Source: Parachlamydiales bacterium (lineage in GTDB: Bacteria > Chlamydiota > Chlamydiia > Chlamydiales > SM23-39). From it: 64,000 nucleotides of DNA. Positions 24,430 to 32,919 of the stretch are shown here, piece by piece (within the stretch, counting starts at the first letter, position 1; each line of letters opens with the position of its first letter). The notes beneath the pieces are model-generated. The model did not search any database. It had not been told where the DNA came from and was given only the letters and a program-made list of their open reading frames with translations. Both the position numbers and the translations under genes were made by a program. The stretch covers positions 97,545-161,544 of the forward strand of contig JAIBBX010000005.1 of assembly GCA_019694475.1 (NCBI GenBank). The letters run 5' to 3'.

Positions 24430-25269
24430 CTAGAGGCTAATCATAAGCGAGAAGGCCATGATAATGAGGAGGGAGATGCGGAACATTTGTCGGGCCCAAT
24501 TTTGATCGTCTTTGGCTGTGAATCCCATCAAAGAACAGGCTCCCCAAGCAAGGCTGAGTGGAACAGATACTACTAGATAGGCTGCCCCAACAGGGGTAAA
24601 AAGGGGAAGCAGGAGAAGGGTAAATAGAAAGGCAATGATGTAGAGAAGCATTTGTACTTTCGTGGCTGGGATGCCTTGAGCTAGTGGAAGCACAGGGATC
24701 GAAGCCGATCGATAATCTTCCATTTTCCACATTGCAATCGAATAAAAATGGGGCATTTGCCAAAGGAAAAGAATTGAAAAAAGTAGGATTGAGCCGATGT
24801 CCAGCTTGCCGCTTGCAGCAACATAGCCGATTACAGGAGGAACTGCTCCTGCAACGCTACCGACAAGCGTTGCATAGGTCGAGTGGTGCTTCCAAAAACT
24901 GTACAAGCCAACGTAAATAAAAAATCCAATCGCCGCAATCGCTGCCGCAAGAAGATTGGTGCAGATAATGAGCGTAGAAAATCCGATGAAGCCGATTGTG
25001 GCTGCAAATAAAACAGCTGATTTTCCAGAAATGAGGCCAGAAGCAAGAGCCCGATGTTTTGTTCTGCGCATTTTCTGGTCGCTTTCGCGATCTATATAAT
25101 TGTTGAATACGCAAGCAGAACCAATCACACCGCCAAGACCAATGCAAAGCGCAAGAAAAAGAGGTAAGTTAAAAGAACTTTGCGAGGCAAGTGCAAATCC
25201 GCCCACAGTTGTAATCAGGTTGCCAATGATGATGCCAGGTTTTGTGAGCAGGTAATAGGTTCTGATCAT
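24430..25269 (-). CDS. cyoE: Protoheme IX farnesyltransferase (heme O synthase)
   Basis: 279 residues from the Met of MIRTYYLLTKPGI; the frame runs 12 codons further to a TTG. It attaches a farnesyl group to heme B, producing heme O for bo-type oxidase. The prenyltransferase motif NNYIDRESDQKMRRTKHRAL is clear, within about eight transmembrane helices. It is transcribed divergently from cyoABCD, whereas in E. coli cyoE is the last gene of the operon; both promoters must lie in the short gap near 25270-25364. Confidence 0.93.
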   Translation of the reverse strand: MIRTYYLLTKPGIIIGNLITTVGGFALASQSSFNLPLFLALCIGLGGVIGSACVFNNYIDRESDQKMRRTKHRALASGLISGKSAVLFAATIGFIGFSTLIICTNLLAAAIAAIGFFIYVGLYSFWKHHSTYATLVGSVAGAVPPVIGYVAASGKLDIGSILLFSILFLWQMPHFYSIAMWKMEDYRSASIPVLPLAQGIPATKVQMLLYIIAFLFTLLLLPLFTPVGAAYLVVSVPLSLAWGACSLMGFTAKDDQNWARQMFRISLLIIMAFSLMISL

Positions 25270-25304
25270 GCAACCAAGCTTACAAAAAAAATTTTTTCTA
25301 GACA

Positions 25305-26219
25305 ATGGTTGGTTGGAAAGAGTATTTTGAAAAAAAACTTTACCACTTGCGGGCGATTGCCAAGATGAAAAAAAAGCACCTTTTTTACGCGCTCATGACT
25401 TCAGGGGTCATTCTCTTAATTTTTCTGATCATGCAGCCCCTCGAAGTGATCACCTTTCTCGATTACATCGCGATTTTGGCTCCCAAAGGCTATATCGGTC
25501 TTGAAGAGCGAAATCTCCTTTTAATCCTTCAAGTACTCATGTTGCTCGTCGTCATTCCGGTCTATCTATTTACCTTTATTTTTTCCTGGAAATATAGCGC
25601 TCAAAGAGGCACTGGCAAATATGACCCAGACCTAGTCGACAATACAGTCGCAGAATATTTTTGGTGGGGTATTCCTACCGTATTGATTGCTGCGATTTGC
25701 GTGTTGACCTACTACAAAACAGATCAGCTCGATCCATACAAACCAATTCCGAGCGATAAAAAAGAGATGACCATCCAGGTAGTAGCCCTTCAATGGAAAT
25801 GGCTTTTTATATATCCGGAAGAGCAAATCGCTTCTGTGAACTTTCTTCAATTCCCAGTTGGGACGCCAGTCCGCTTTGAAATCACAGCGGATGCGCCGAT
25901 GAATTCTTTTTGGATTCCTCATTTGGGAGGGCAGATCTATGCGATGCCAGGTATGAGAACGCTTCTTCATTTGATTGCCGATGTGCCAGGAGAATATCGA
26001 GGTTCATCCGCAAACTTAAGCGGAGCGGGATTCGCCGGCATGGCTTTCAAAGCCAAAGCATCGACAGAGGAAGAATTCCAAAGCTGGATTGCGCAAGCTA
26101 AATCTGCTCAAAGATTGGATTATCAGGAATTGGCAAAACCAAGCTCATATAGCCCGGTCCAAATTTATACCTCGGAACCCGGACTCTTTAATCAAATTAT
26201 AATGAAGTACATGAAATGA
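25305..26219 (+). CDS. cyoA: Cytochrome bo quinol oxidase subunit II
   Basis: 304 residues; an alternative start at the Met of MKKKHLFYALM (25365) would give a more typical N-terminal membrane segment. Two transmembrane helices are followed by a cupredoxin domain (VVALQWKWLFIYPE, NSFWIPHLGGQIYAMPG). The Cys and His ligands of a CuA centre are missing, as expected for a quinol rather than cytochrome c oxidase. First gene of cyoABCD; its stop overlaps the start of cyoB (ATGA). Confidence 0.93.
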   Translation: MVGWKEYFEKKLYHLRAIAKMKKKHLFYALMTSGVILLIFLIMQPLEVITFLDYIAILAPKGYIGLEERNLLLILQVLMLLVVIPVYLFTFIFSWKYSAQRGTGKYDPDLVDNTVAEYFWWGIPTVLIAAICVLTYYKTDQLDPYKPIPSDKKEMTIQVVALQWKWLFIYPEEQIASVNFLQFPVGTPVRFEITADAPMNSFWIPHLGGQIYAMPGMRTLLHLIADVPGEYRGSSANLSGAGFAGMAFKAKASTEEEFQSWIAQAKSAQRLDYQELAKPSSYSPVQIYTSEPGLFNQIIMKYMK

Positions 26220-28186
26220 ATATATTTGGAAGATTGACACTAAAATCCTTCGAACACGATCTCGTTCAAAACGGAGCCGTTTTCGGGATGGTTTTCGGCG
26301 GTTTGGCTATTTTCGCGCTGATTACCTACAAAAAGAAGTGGAAATGGCTCTGGGATGAGTACATCACGAGCGTCGATCACAAAAAAATCGGCATCATGTA
26401 TTTCGTCGTAGCCCTCGTCCTGTTCTTGAGAGGGTTTGCCGATGCGCTCATGATGCGTATCCAGCAAGCCATGTCGGTGGGCGAATCGTTTGGCTATTTG
26501 GAACCGGACCATTATCAGGAAGTTTTCTCTGCCCACGGCACCACGATGATCTTTTTTGTCGGCATGGGCGTCGTATTCGGTCTTATGAACTGTCTTATCC
26601 CGCTCCAGATTGGAGCGCGCGACGTTGCTTTCCCATTCATGAACGCAGTTGGCTTTTGGCTTTTTGCCGCAGGCGCTGCACTGCTCATGATCTCGCTTGC
26701 AATCGGCCACTTTTCTGCGACAGGATGGCTTGCCTATCCGCCCCTTTCAAGTCCTGAATTCAGCCCGAACGAGGGGGTCGATTACTGGATCTGGATTGTC
26801 CAGCTTGCAGGTATAGGAAGTACGCTTGCGGGAATCAACTTTTTGGTGACCATTCTCAAAATGCGCTGCCAGGGAATGACCCTCATGAAGATGCCCATCT
26901 TCACATGGAGCGGCTTATGCTCAATGACGCTCATTATCTTTGCCTTCCCGATATTAACTGCAACGCTCTATCTGCTCACATTGGACCGTTATTTAGGCAT
27001 GCACTTTTTCTCGGCAAGTTTTGGCGGCAATTTTATGATGTATGTGAACCTGATTTGGGCGTGGGGACACCCTGAGGTATACATCCTCATCCTCCCAGCA
27101 TTTGGCATTTTCTCCGAAGTGGTGCCTACATTTTCAGAAAAAAGGCTTTTCGGTTACTACTCAATGGTATGGGCCTTGATCGTGATCACCATTCTCTCGT
27201 TCATCGTTTGGCTTCACCACTTCTTCACGATGGGAGCAAGCGTCAGCGTCAACGCCTTCTTTGCGATCATGACGATGCTGATTGCGATTCCGACGGGGGT
27301 TAAAATCTTCAACTGGCTCTTCACTAAATTCCGCGGCAAAGTGCATTTTTCAAGTCCCATGCTTTGGTTTTTTGCATTTGTTCTGAATTTTAGCGTCGGC
27401 GGCATGACCGGCATTTTGCTTTCTGCTCCGCCTGTCGATTACCAGGTGCATAACAGCCTATTCCTCATCGCCCACTTCCACGGAATGGTGATCGGCGGAC
27501 TGCTTTTCGGATTCTTCTCGGGACTATCTTATTGGTTTTCCAAAGTAACTGGATTTTTCTTGAATGAAAGGCTTAACATTGTCGCTTTCTGGTTTTGGTT
27601 TGTCGGCTTCCTTCTCGCTTTCATGCCGCTCTACATGCTCGGATTCATGGGAGCAACCCGGCGCCTTGACCACTACGATGAAGCCACTGGCTGGAATCCT
27701 CTCTTCCGCCTCGTTCTCATTGGCGCTGTTTTGGTCATGTGCGGAATTTTCACCCAGTTCGCCAACATCATCTATAGCGTCATTGTGCGGAAGAAAAACC
27801 GCGATACGACCGGCGATCCTTGGAATGGCCGTTCTTTAGAATGGTCGATCCCATCGCCTGCTCCGATCTATAATTTTGCCATTCCGCCTGTAGTCGATCA
27901 GCTCGATCCTCTTTGGGCGATCAAGCGGGGAGAGGCGCCCAAAGTGGCCCGCCACTATCACGATATCCATCTGCCAATCAATACGCCGATCGCGCCTTAT
28001 ATTGGCCTTTATGCGCTTGCGTTTGGCTTCGGGATGGTATGGTACATCTGGTGGCTTGCGATAGCAGGATTTTTAGCGATTGTCGTTTCGCTCATCGTCC
28101 GCCTGTCGGAAAAAGAAAAAATGCAGATCATCACTGCAGAGCAGGTAAAAGAGACTGAACTCAAATTTGGGAAACAGCAAATATGA
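26216..28186 (+). CDS. cyoB: Cytochrome bo quinol oxidase subunit I
   Basis: 656 residues, about 15 transmembrane helices. It reduces oxygen to water with quinol electrons and pumps protons. Heme and CuB ligands are visible: HGTTMIFF (low-spin heme His), WAWGHPEVYIL (CuB His and the His-Tyr crosslink), HHFFTMG (CuB His pair) and HFHGMVIGG (heme ligands). Overlaps cyoA and cyoC by 4 bp each, so the subunits are made as a coupled set. Confidence 0.97.
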   Translation: MNIFGRLTLKSFEHDLVQNGAVFGMVFGGLAIFALITYKKKWKWLWDEYITSVDHKKIGIMYFVVALVLFLRGFADALMMRIQQAMSVGESFGYLEPDHYQEVFSAHGTTMIFFVGMGVVFGLMNCLIPLQIGARDVAFPFMNAVGFWLFAAGAALLMISLAIGHFSATGWLAYPPLSSPEFSPNEGVDYWIWIVQLAGIGSTLAGINFLVTILKMRCQGMTLMKMPIFTWSGLCSMTLIIFAFPILTATLYLLTLDRYLGMHFFSASFGGNFMMYVNLIWAWGHPEVYILILPAFGIFSEVVPTFSEKRLFGYYSMVWALIVITILSFIVWLHHFFTMGASVSVNAFFAIMTMLIAIPTGVKIFNWLFTKFRGKVHFSSPMLWFFAFVLNFSVGGMTGILLSAPPVDYQVHNSLFLIAHFHGMVIGGLLFGFFSGLSYWFSKVTGFFLNERLNIVAFWFWFVGFLLAFMPLYMLGFMGATRRLDHYDEATGWNPLFRLVLIGAVLVMCGIFTQFANIIYSVIVRKKNRDTTGDPWNGRSLEWSIPSPAPIYNFAIPPVVDQLDPLWAIKRGEAPKVARHYHDIHLPINTPIAPYIGLYALAFGFGMVWYIWWLAIAGFLAIVVSLIVRLSEKEKMQIITAEQVKETELKFGKQQI

Positions 28187-28803
28187 CCATTCACTTTCAT
28201 AAAGAACCGCATCCCAACATGAGCATCCCAGATCCGCACCAAGACGCGTTTTCCCGCGTCACGCTAGGTTTTTGGTGCTATCTCATGACAGACTGTTTGA
28301 TCTTCGGCACACTGTTTGCCACCTACGCAGTCTTGCATAACAGCACATTTGGCGGCCCCGCAACGCAGGATCTCTATGAGCTTCCCTTTGCCTTCATGGA
28401 AACGATGGCGCTCCTTTTCAGCAGCATCACAAGTGGCTTTGGCCTACTTGCGGCGCTAAAGAATAACAAGAATAAGACGGTTTTTTGGCTTATTTTCGCA
28501 TTTCTTTTCGGCGCCTCATTCATCGCGATGGAGCTTTCCGAATTCCACAAGATCGGGTTTGTCGAAGGGCATGACTGGACCAAATCGGCCTTTCTTTCTT
28601 CTTTCTTTACTCTTGTTGGAACCCACGGGCTTCACGTTTCGATTGGCCTATTTTGGATGCTGAACATGATGGCACAGATTTTTAAATTGGGAATCACCAT
28701 TGATACATTCCGCAGGCTAGTTGTCTTTAGCCTCTTTTGGCACTTTTTGGACCTGGTCTGGATTTTCATCTTCACATTCGTATATTTGATAGGGAGCCTA
28801 TGA
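28183..28803 (+). CDS. cyoC: Cytochrome bo quinol oxidase subunit III
   Basis: 206 residues, five transmembrane helices. RVTLGFWCYLMTDCLIFGTLFA and GTHGLHVSIGLFWML match subunit III of heme-copper oxidases. A non-catalytic stabilising subunit. Overlaps cyoB and cyoD by 4 bp each. Confidence 0.95.
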   Translation: MTIHFHKEPHPNMSIPDPHQDAFSRVTLGFWCYLMTDCLIFGTLFATYAVLHNSTFGGPATQDLYELPFAFMETMALLFSSITSGFGLLAALKNNKNKTVFWLIFAFLFGASFIAMELSEFHKIGFVEGHDWTKSAFLSSFFTLVGTHGLHVSIGLFWMLNMMAQIFKLGITIDTFRRLVVFSLFWHFLDLVWIFIFTFVYLIGSL

Positions 28804-29141
28804 GCGAAGAGCGCAGTTTAAAAGAGATTCAAAAAGAGTGGCCGCAGACTCTAAAACTTTATTTGTCTGGTTTTGCGATCTGCTTGGTTCTAACCGCCCT
28901 TTCTTTTCTCTTTGCAGGGTATAGAATCTTCGAAAGCGGATACCTCATAGCGACGCTGGTCTTTCTTGCGATCGTGCAAGCGTTTGTACAGCTGATTTTT
29001 TTCATGCACTTTGGCAAGGAATCCAAACCTCGTTGGATGCTCCTCGTCTTTTATTTCATGGTGACGATTTTAGTGATTGTCGTATTGCTGTCTCTTTGGA
29101 TTATTTACGACTTAAACAATCGAGTCATGCCAGGGATGTAA
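28800..29141 (+). CDS. cyoD: Cytochrome bo quinol oxidase subunit IV
   Basis: 113 residues, three transmembrane helices with the typical LVFLAIVQAFVQLIFFMHF segment. The start is the ATG overlapping the cyoC stop; the frame extends further upstream but inside cyoC. Subunit IV helps assembly of the CuB site. Its TAA abuts the left end of the palindromic MITE-like element, so the element marks the operon end. Confidence 0.93.
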   Translation: MSEERSLKEIQKEWPQTLKLYLSGFAICLVLTALSFLFAGYRIFESGYLIATLVFLAIVQAFVQLIFFMHFGKESKPRWMLLVFYFMVTILVIVVLLSLWIIYDLNNRVMPGM

Positions 29142-29310
29142 GAACCTATCCTAGTAAAAGTGTTTCGTCGCTTTTTTGAGGATTTTGGCAAATTTTAGTT
29201 TCTCTTGAGGGGGGTAATATACGAAGGTTGATATGACCCCCCTCAAGAGAAACGAAAATTTGCTCAAAAAGCCCAAAAAATCGACAGAAAACTTTTACTA
29301 GGATAGGTTC
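29142..29310. mobile_element. 169-bp palindromic MITE-like element
   Basis: Left terminus GAACCTATCCTAGTAAAAGT and right terminus ACTTTTACTAGGATAGGTTC are perfect inverted repeats, and the complementarity continues imperfectly over about 74 bp per arm, up to ACTAAAA/TTTCGTTTCTCTTGAGGGGGGT, leaving a 20-nt centre. No ORF of its own is credible. It fills the gap between cyoD and a tautomerase gene whose ATG starts 3 bp beyond the right end. An 18-bp copy of the terminus is at 2367-2384. A transcript would fold into a very stable hairpin and could act as a terminator. No clear target-site duplication is visible. Confidence 0.85.
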
Positions 29311-29313
29311 AAA

Positions 29314-29703
29314 ATGCCGCTGATTCATATCCATCTCCGAGAGGGGAAATCCCAAAAATACATCCAGGCAGTATCCGATGGGATTCATAAGGCGCTCATT
29401 TCAGCTTGGAAAATCCCCAAGACCGATCGGTTTCAGATGGTTTCAGAGCACAAGTTTTTCCATTTCAATAAGGAAATTTGGGGCGTCAAGCGATCTGATG
29501 ATGTGATTGTGATCTATATCACCTCGATCAAACGTTCCCAAGCTATGAAAAAAGCGCTCTATCAGGAGCTAGTCAAAATCCTTGGGAAGAATCCCAAGGT
29601 GCGGAAAGAGGATGTTTTTGTATCCATCGTTACAGTCAAGAAAGAGGACTGGTCCTTTGGGAATGGGATTGCCCAACTTCTTGATGCGAAGCAGAAGCCT
29701 TAA
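29314..29703 (+). CDS. Tautomerase-superfamily protein (Tautomerase_2-like)
   Basis: 129 residues. The N-terminal MPLIHIHLREGKS places Pro2 to act as the catalytic base, as in 4-oxalocrotonate tautomerase relatives; the length of about 130 and SEHKFFHFNKEIWG fit the longer Tautomerase_2 type. Substrate unknown. The 3' end overlaps the convergent GrpB-type gene by 68 bp, and the start codon lies immediately after the palindromic element, so no ribosome site other than element sequence precedes it. Confidence 0.82.
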   Translation: MPLIHIHLREGKSQKYIQAVSDGIHKALISAWKIPKTDRFQMVSEHKFFHFNKEIWGVKRSDDVIVIYITSIKRSQAMKKALYQELVKILGKNPKVRKEDVFVSIVTVKKEDWSFGNGIAQLLDAKQKP

Positions 29704-30253
29704 TGATTTTCTCGATAAATCCCGTCTTGGCTCTGCAGTAAGCCATGCCGTTATGTTCATTGAATTGAGGAGCTAGCTCTTTCTTAAGAGCGGCGTAAGC
29801 TTCTCGATCCTCCGGATGGGTTCTTAGCCAGTCCCGGAATTTCAAGTCTTTTTCAATCAGGGGATTTCCATCTTCAAATACGTGCAGATTGAATCGGGGG
29901 TTTTCTTTCGTGAAATATTTCCCTGTTGGAATCGTTTCTCTTCGTACCTCATATCCAATTTCAACCAAAGCTTCAGGCTTGAGCGAGGAAAAACTCTTCA
30001 CAACTGCCAAAATATCGATTTTCGGCTTGGCGCAAAGGCCTGGTACAGCTGTCGAGCCAAAGTGGTGTACTGCAATGCAATCGTTTCCGAGAGCTTTTTT
30101 GATCCTTTTGGACTCGGCTTCAAAAAGAATTGGCCATAGAGGATCGTAGGGAACCATTTGAACCGTGCGCTGACTGATTTTGATTTGCGTGTGAGGTCTG
30201 TTCATTCGTTTGGTGAGCTCATCTTCAACTGCCATTAGTTCTTTCATCGGCAA
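29636..30253 (-). CDS. GrpB-family protein (nucleotidyltransferase fold)
   Basis: 205 residues in the longest Met-started form. The GrpB core begins MVPYDPLWPILFEAESKRI, followed by AVHHFGSTAVPGLCAKPKIDILAVV, which carries the GST and D-x-D-type residues of the nucleotidyltransferase fold, and FNLHVFEDGNPLIEKDLKFRDWLR. The biochemical role of the family is poorly defined. The first 32 residues are not part of GrpB; they continue an open frame that extends upstream without a break to the stop of the deoxyribosyltransferase-like gene at 30398-30400, in the same frame. Confidence 0.8.
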   Translation of the reverse strand: MPMKELMAVEDELTKRMNRPHTQIKISQRTVQMVPYDPLWPILFEAESKRIKKALGNDCIAVHHFGSTAVPGLCAKPKIDILAVVKSFSSLKPEALVEIGYEVRRETIPTGKYFTKENPRFNLHVFEDGNPLIEKDLKFRDWLRTHPEDREAYAALKKELAPQFNEHNGMAYCRAKTGFIEKIIKASASHQEVGQSHSQRTSPLS

Positions 30254-30397
30254 ATCTTTGGGCAGTTGGTGGGTTTTGTAGTACTCGATGGCTGAACGGA
30301 TGTGCTCGATTCCTTTGATTATTGAGGTTCCGGTGATTACTTCTTCAATATAGCGCGCTCCATCTACGAGATTTTCTACGATCCGATCGCTCAGCCC
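30254..30397 (-). pseudogene. Open in-frame segment joining the deoxyribosyltransferase-like and GrpB frames
   Basis: Directly after the TAA at 30398-30400 the same frame continues GLSDRIVENLVDGARYIEEV and on through EHIRSAIEYYKTHQLPKDLP into the GrpB ORF. This segment has the helical, coding-like composition expected of the missing C-terminus of the upstream enzyme. It is best read as coding sequence cut off by a nonsense mutation. An alternative is programmed readthrough or sequencing error. Confidence 0.6.
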
Positions 30398-30790
30398 TTA
30401 AACGAATGGGTGGATAAAGTTCTTCACCGCTGATCCCAAGATGATGGCGTCGCTTTTATGATAGTGCGAATCGCGAGGAGCCCAGGTAACTACCGGAATC
30501 TGATTCAATTTCGCCCACATCATCTCGGCTCCAACGCCAAGACCTCTTCGCTCCCTTGCATCAACAAAAACAACATGGCTTGAAAACACCTGCAGCATGT
30601 CGCGTCCAAACACAGAATGCTGATCGGATAAATCGTCGCTGCGGAAAGCGGGATTGAGGAAAACAACTTCAAAACGGTTCAAAGCAGTCCGAATGAGATC
30701 CATGTCTTCATCGGTCCAATGGGATGCATGAGCATCTTCATGCCCCTTTTTGATTGTCCCTGCGAGATAGATGGCAATACGCTGTTTCAT
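30398..30790 (-). CDS. Nucleoside 2-deoxyribosyltransferase-like protein, C-terminally truncated
   Basis: 130 residues. IAIYLAGTIKKGHED starts the Rossmann-like fold; FLNPAFRSDDLSDQHSVFGRDM and FVDARERRGLGVGAEMMWAK are typical of nucleoside 2-deoxyribosyltransferase-like proteins, with the catalytic Glu expected in GVGAEM. It ends at HPFV followed by TAA, but the frame remains open beyond. The family exchanges bases on deoxynucleosides or hydrolyses nucleotides; the substrate is not determined here. Confidence 0.78.
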   Translation of the reverse strand: MKQRIAIYLAGTIKKGHEDAHASHWTDEDMDLIRTALNRFEVVFLNPAFRSDDLSDQHSVFGRDMLQVFSSHVVFVDARERRGLGVGAEMMWAKLNQIPVVTWAPRDSHYHKSDAIILGSAVKNFIHPFV

Positions 30791-30855
30791 AGAGGAAAAT
30801 GCTATCAGGAAACTGAATTTTCATGGTAGGATTACCGGCCCAACAGGAGATCCAT

Positions 30856-31761
30856 ATGACCACACTCTCAATTCCAACAAGCGCAGGAAATATTTCTGTA
30901 CTAGATACAGGAGGACCGGGACCAGTTGCCTTCATGATCCACGGAAATTCCGCTTGTAAAGAGATATTTCAAAAACAATATGGAAGCCCTCTGAATGGTA
31001 AATTTAGATTCATTGCGATCGATTTGCCAGGGCACGGAAAGAGCGGCAAAGCAGCCAATCCTCATGATACTTATACAATTCCAGGTTATGCTGACGTTGC
31101 AATCGAAGTGCTGAAAAAAATGAATATCCAAAAAGCTTCGATCATTGGCTGGTCTTTGGGAGGCCATATTGCGATCGATATGATGAAGAAATGGCCAGGC
31201 ATCCAAGGAGTTTTTCTCACTGGCACTCCTCCCATTCCCATCTCCGGCGAAGGATTTGAGCAAGGGTTTCGTCCATTCCCCAGTTTGCACCGATTGATGA
31301 CGAAAGAAGAGCTGACCCCTGAAGAGGCGCAAGAATTTGTAGGCCCCAGCGGAATCAGCACAGAAGAAGCGCCTTTTTTTCTCAAAGCGGCTTTAAATAC
31401 GCATGGAGTGGCAAGATCCCGTCTGATGGCTTCTTTGCAAGAAGGATGGGGCGGCAATCAGAAAGAGACAGTAGAAACCTCCGATACGCCGGTTGCTGTT
31501 GTTTGCGGTCAAGATGACAAAGGGATCAATAACGAATATATTTTCAATGAAGTTGCATTCAAAAACCTCTGGGATAGACAGATCCATGTGATTGATGGAG
31601 GCCACGGCGTATTTTGGCAGAATCCTGACCGTTTTAATTCCATTTTAGGACGGTTTTTGACCGATATGAACCGGCCTAAAAAAACCTTTTTTAAGGCTGC
31701 CTGTGCTGTAGCAATTGCGGTGCTAGGGTTTGCTTTGCATCGATTTTTGCCGCGCGCGTAG
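30856..31761 (+). CDS. Alpha/beta hydrolase with C-terminal membrane anchor
   Basis: 301 residues; AGGAGATCC precedes the chosen ATG. The oxyanion segment FMIHGNSA, nucleophile Ser100 in GWSLGGHIA, an acid in VVCGQDDKG and the catalytic His in IDGGHGVFW form the triad. The last about 25 residues (FKAACAVAIAVLGFALHRFL) form a hydrophobic tail, suggesting membrane attachment. Substrate unknown. Confidence 0.85.
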   Translation: MTTLSIPTSAGNISVLDTGGPGPVAFMIHGNSACKEIFQKQYGSPLNGKFRFIAIDLPGHGKSGKAANPHDTYTIPGYADVAIEVLKKMNIQKASIIGWSLGGHIAIDMMKKWPGIQGVFLTGTPPIPISGEGFEQGFRPFPSLHRLMTKEELTPEEAQEFVGPSGISTEEAPFFLKAALNTHGVARSRLMASLQEGWGGNQKETVETSDTPVAVVCGQDDKGINNEYIFNEVAFKNLWDRQIHVIDGGHGVFWQNPDRFNSILGRFLTDMNRPKKTFFKAACAVAIAVLGFALHRFLPRA

Positions 31762-31794
31762 AGAAAAAAATGTCTCCATGTTAGAAAGAAGAAC

Positions 31795-32109
31795 ATGGAA
31801 TATATTTTCGAACATTTTGGGGTGCCTGTTCGTGAAAAACGAGAAGGCATGGTCTACTACCCGGAATATAAAGTGTGGTGTTCTCCCTATGAGAAAGATC
31901 CATTAAGGATTGAGTGGATTTATTTCGAAAAGGGGAGTCCCATGCACCCTCTCATCCAAACCGTTCCGCATGTTTGTTATGTAGTGAAAGACATCCACAA
32001 AGCGGTCCATGGCAAAAAGCTTCTCTTAAAACCGACTGAGATCGAAGGGTATTGGATGGCTTTCATAGAAGAAAATGGCGTGCCGATCGAATTTTTTACT
32101 GCTGATTAA
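31795..32109 (+). CDS. Small VOC/glyoxalase-like protein
   Basis: 104 residues. PHVCYVVKDIHKAV and the final GVPIEFFTAD resemble one half of the vicinal oxygen chelate fold, in which a His and a Glu bind metal. The N-terminal half is non-canonical. Function unknown. Its stop overlaps by 4 bp that of the convergent gene. Confidence 0.65.
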   Translation: MEYIFEHFGVPVREKREGMVYYPEYKVWCSPYEKDPLRIEWIYFEKGSPMHPLIQTVPHVCYVVKDIHKAVHGKKLLLKPTEIEGYWMAFIEENGVPIEFFTAD

Positions 32110-32747
32110 TCTTCCTTCTCATCATCAACATCTTTCCTTGTTCCATCGAGAGCTATTTCATACTCCTTATTTGTCCGGCAGTCCAAAATCCTAGCAAGAC
32201 ATGTTTCTTGAATATCAATGCTCGACATCCGAATGATTGGTTTTCTATCAATTTGGCCGTTGGAATAGGTCTCTAAGACGACTCGCATTTCATAATCGGT
32301 GATTTTAAGCACTGTATCCCTAGGCAGCTCGGCAAGATGCGCATTCAGATAGGTATTGTTTTTGAACCATGATTTTGTCCAAAGAAGAGGCCTACTCTTG
32401 GTCGTAGTTTTATAAATCCATGTTTCGAGCTTTTTAGCAACAATTGGGAGCTGATCTGCAAATTGCGTGACGATGGCCTGAAATTTTCTTCGATACTGGA
32501 GTAGTTCTTCAGATCTTTTGGCTTTGTTTGAAAGAAAGTTATCTAGGCTTGCTAAGATCAGGTTGGCTAATTTGTGGGCAGCAAGCCAACTCCCATATGT
32601 TTTCAGTCTTTCTGCGCCTGGTCCTTCCGCATCATCGGGGAATAATTGGATCCAATCTTGTGAACCAGGCTCAATTTCATCGGCAACGCCCCTCAAAAGA
32701 TCGTGATATTTATCATGAAGCGACTTTGCTCCTGCTGCAATGGCCAT
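32106..32747 (-). CDS. Hypothetical soluble protein
   Basis: 213 residues, helical in the first half and beta-rich with Lys/Arg/Asp in the second, ending in a strongly acidic tail (DVDDEKED). AAGGAG stands 6 bp before the ATG. No family, signal peptide or membrane segment recognised. The 172-bp gap upstream, to 32919, contains nothing I can assign. Confidence 0.65.
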   Translation of the reverse strand: MAIAAGAKSLHDKYHDLLRGVADEIEPGSQDWIQLFPDDAEGPGAERLKTYGSWLAAHKLANLILASLDNFLSNKAKRSEELLQYRRKFQAIVTQFADQLPIVAKKLETWIYKTTTKSRPLLWTKSWFKNNTYLNAHLAELPRDTVLKITDYEMRVVLETYSNGQIDRKPIIRMSSIDIQETCLARILDCRTNKEYEIALDGTRKDVDDEKED

Positions 32748-32919
32748 AATTCTCCTTCTAAAATGAGGAGAAATTTTAAAGTTAAATAAAAATTTTTACA
32801 AGGTTTTGTCTTTCCGGATCATGCGGTGAGTTGAACTTCATGCTGGACGCAAAATTTTTTTTAATAATTATTTCTTTTAATGATTGCTGTTTTTCAGCGC
32901 TATGAAATAGGGAAGAGAA

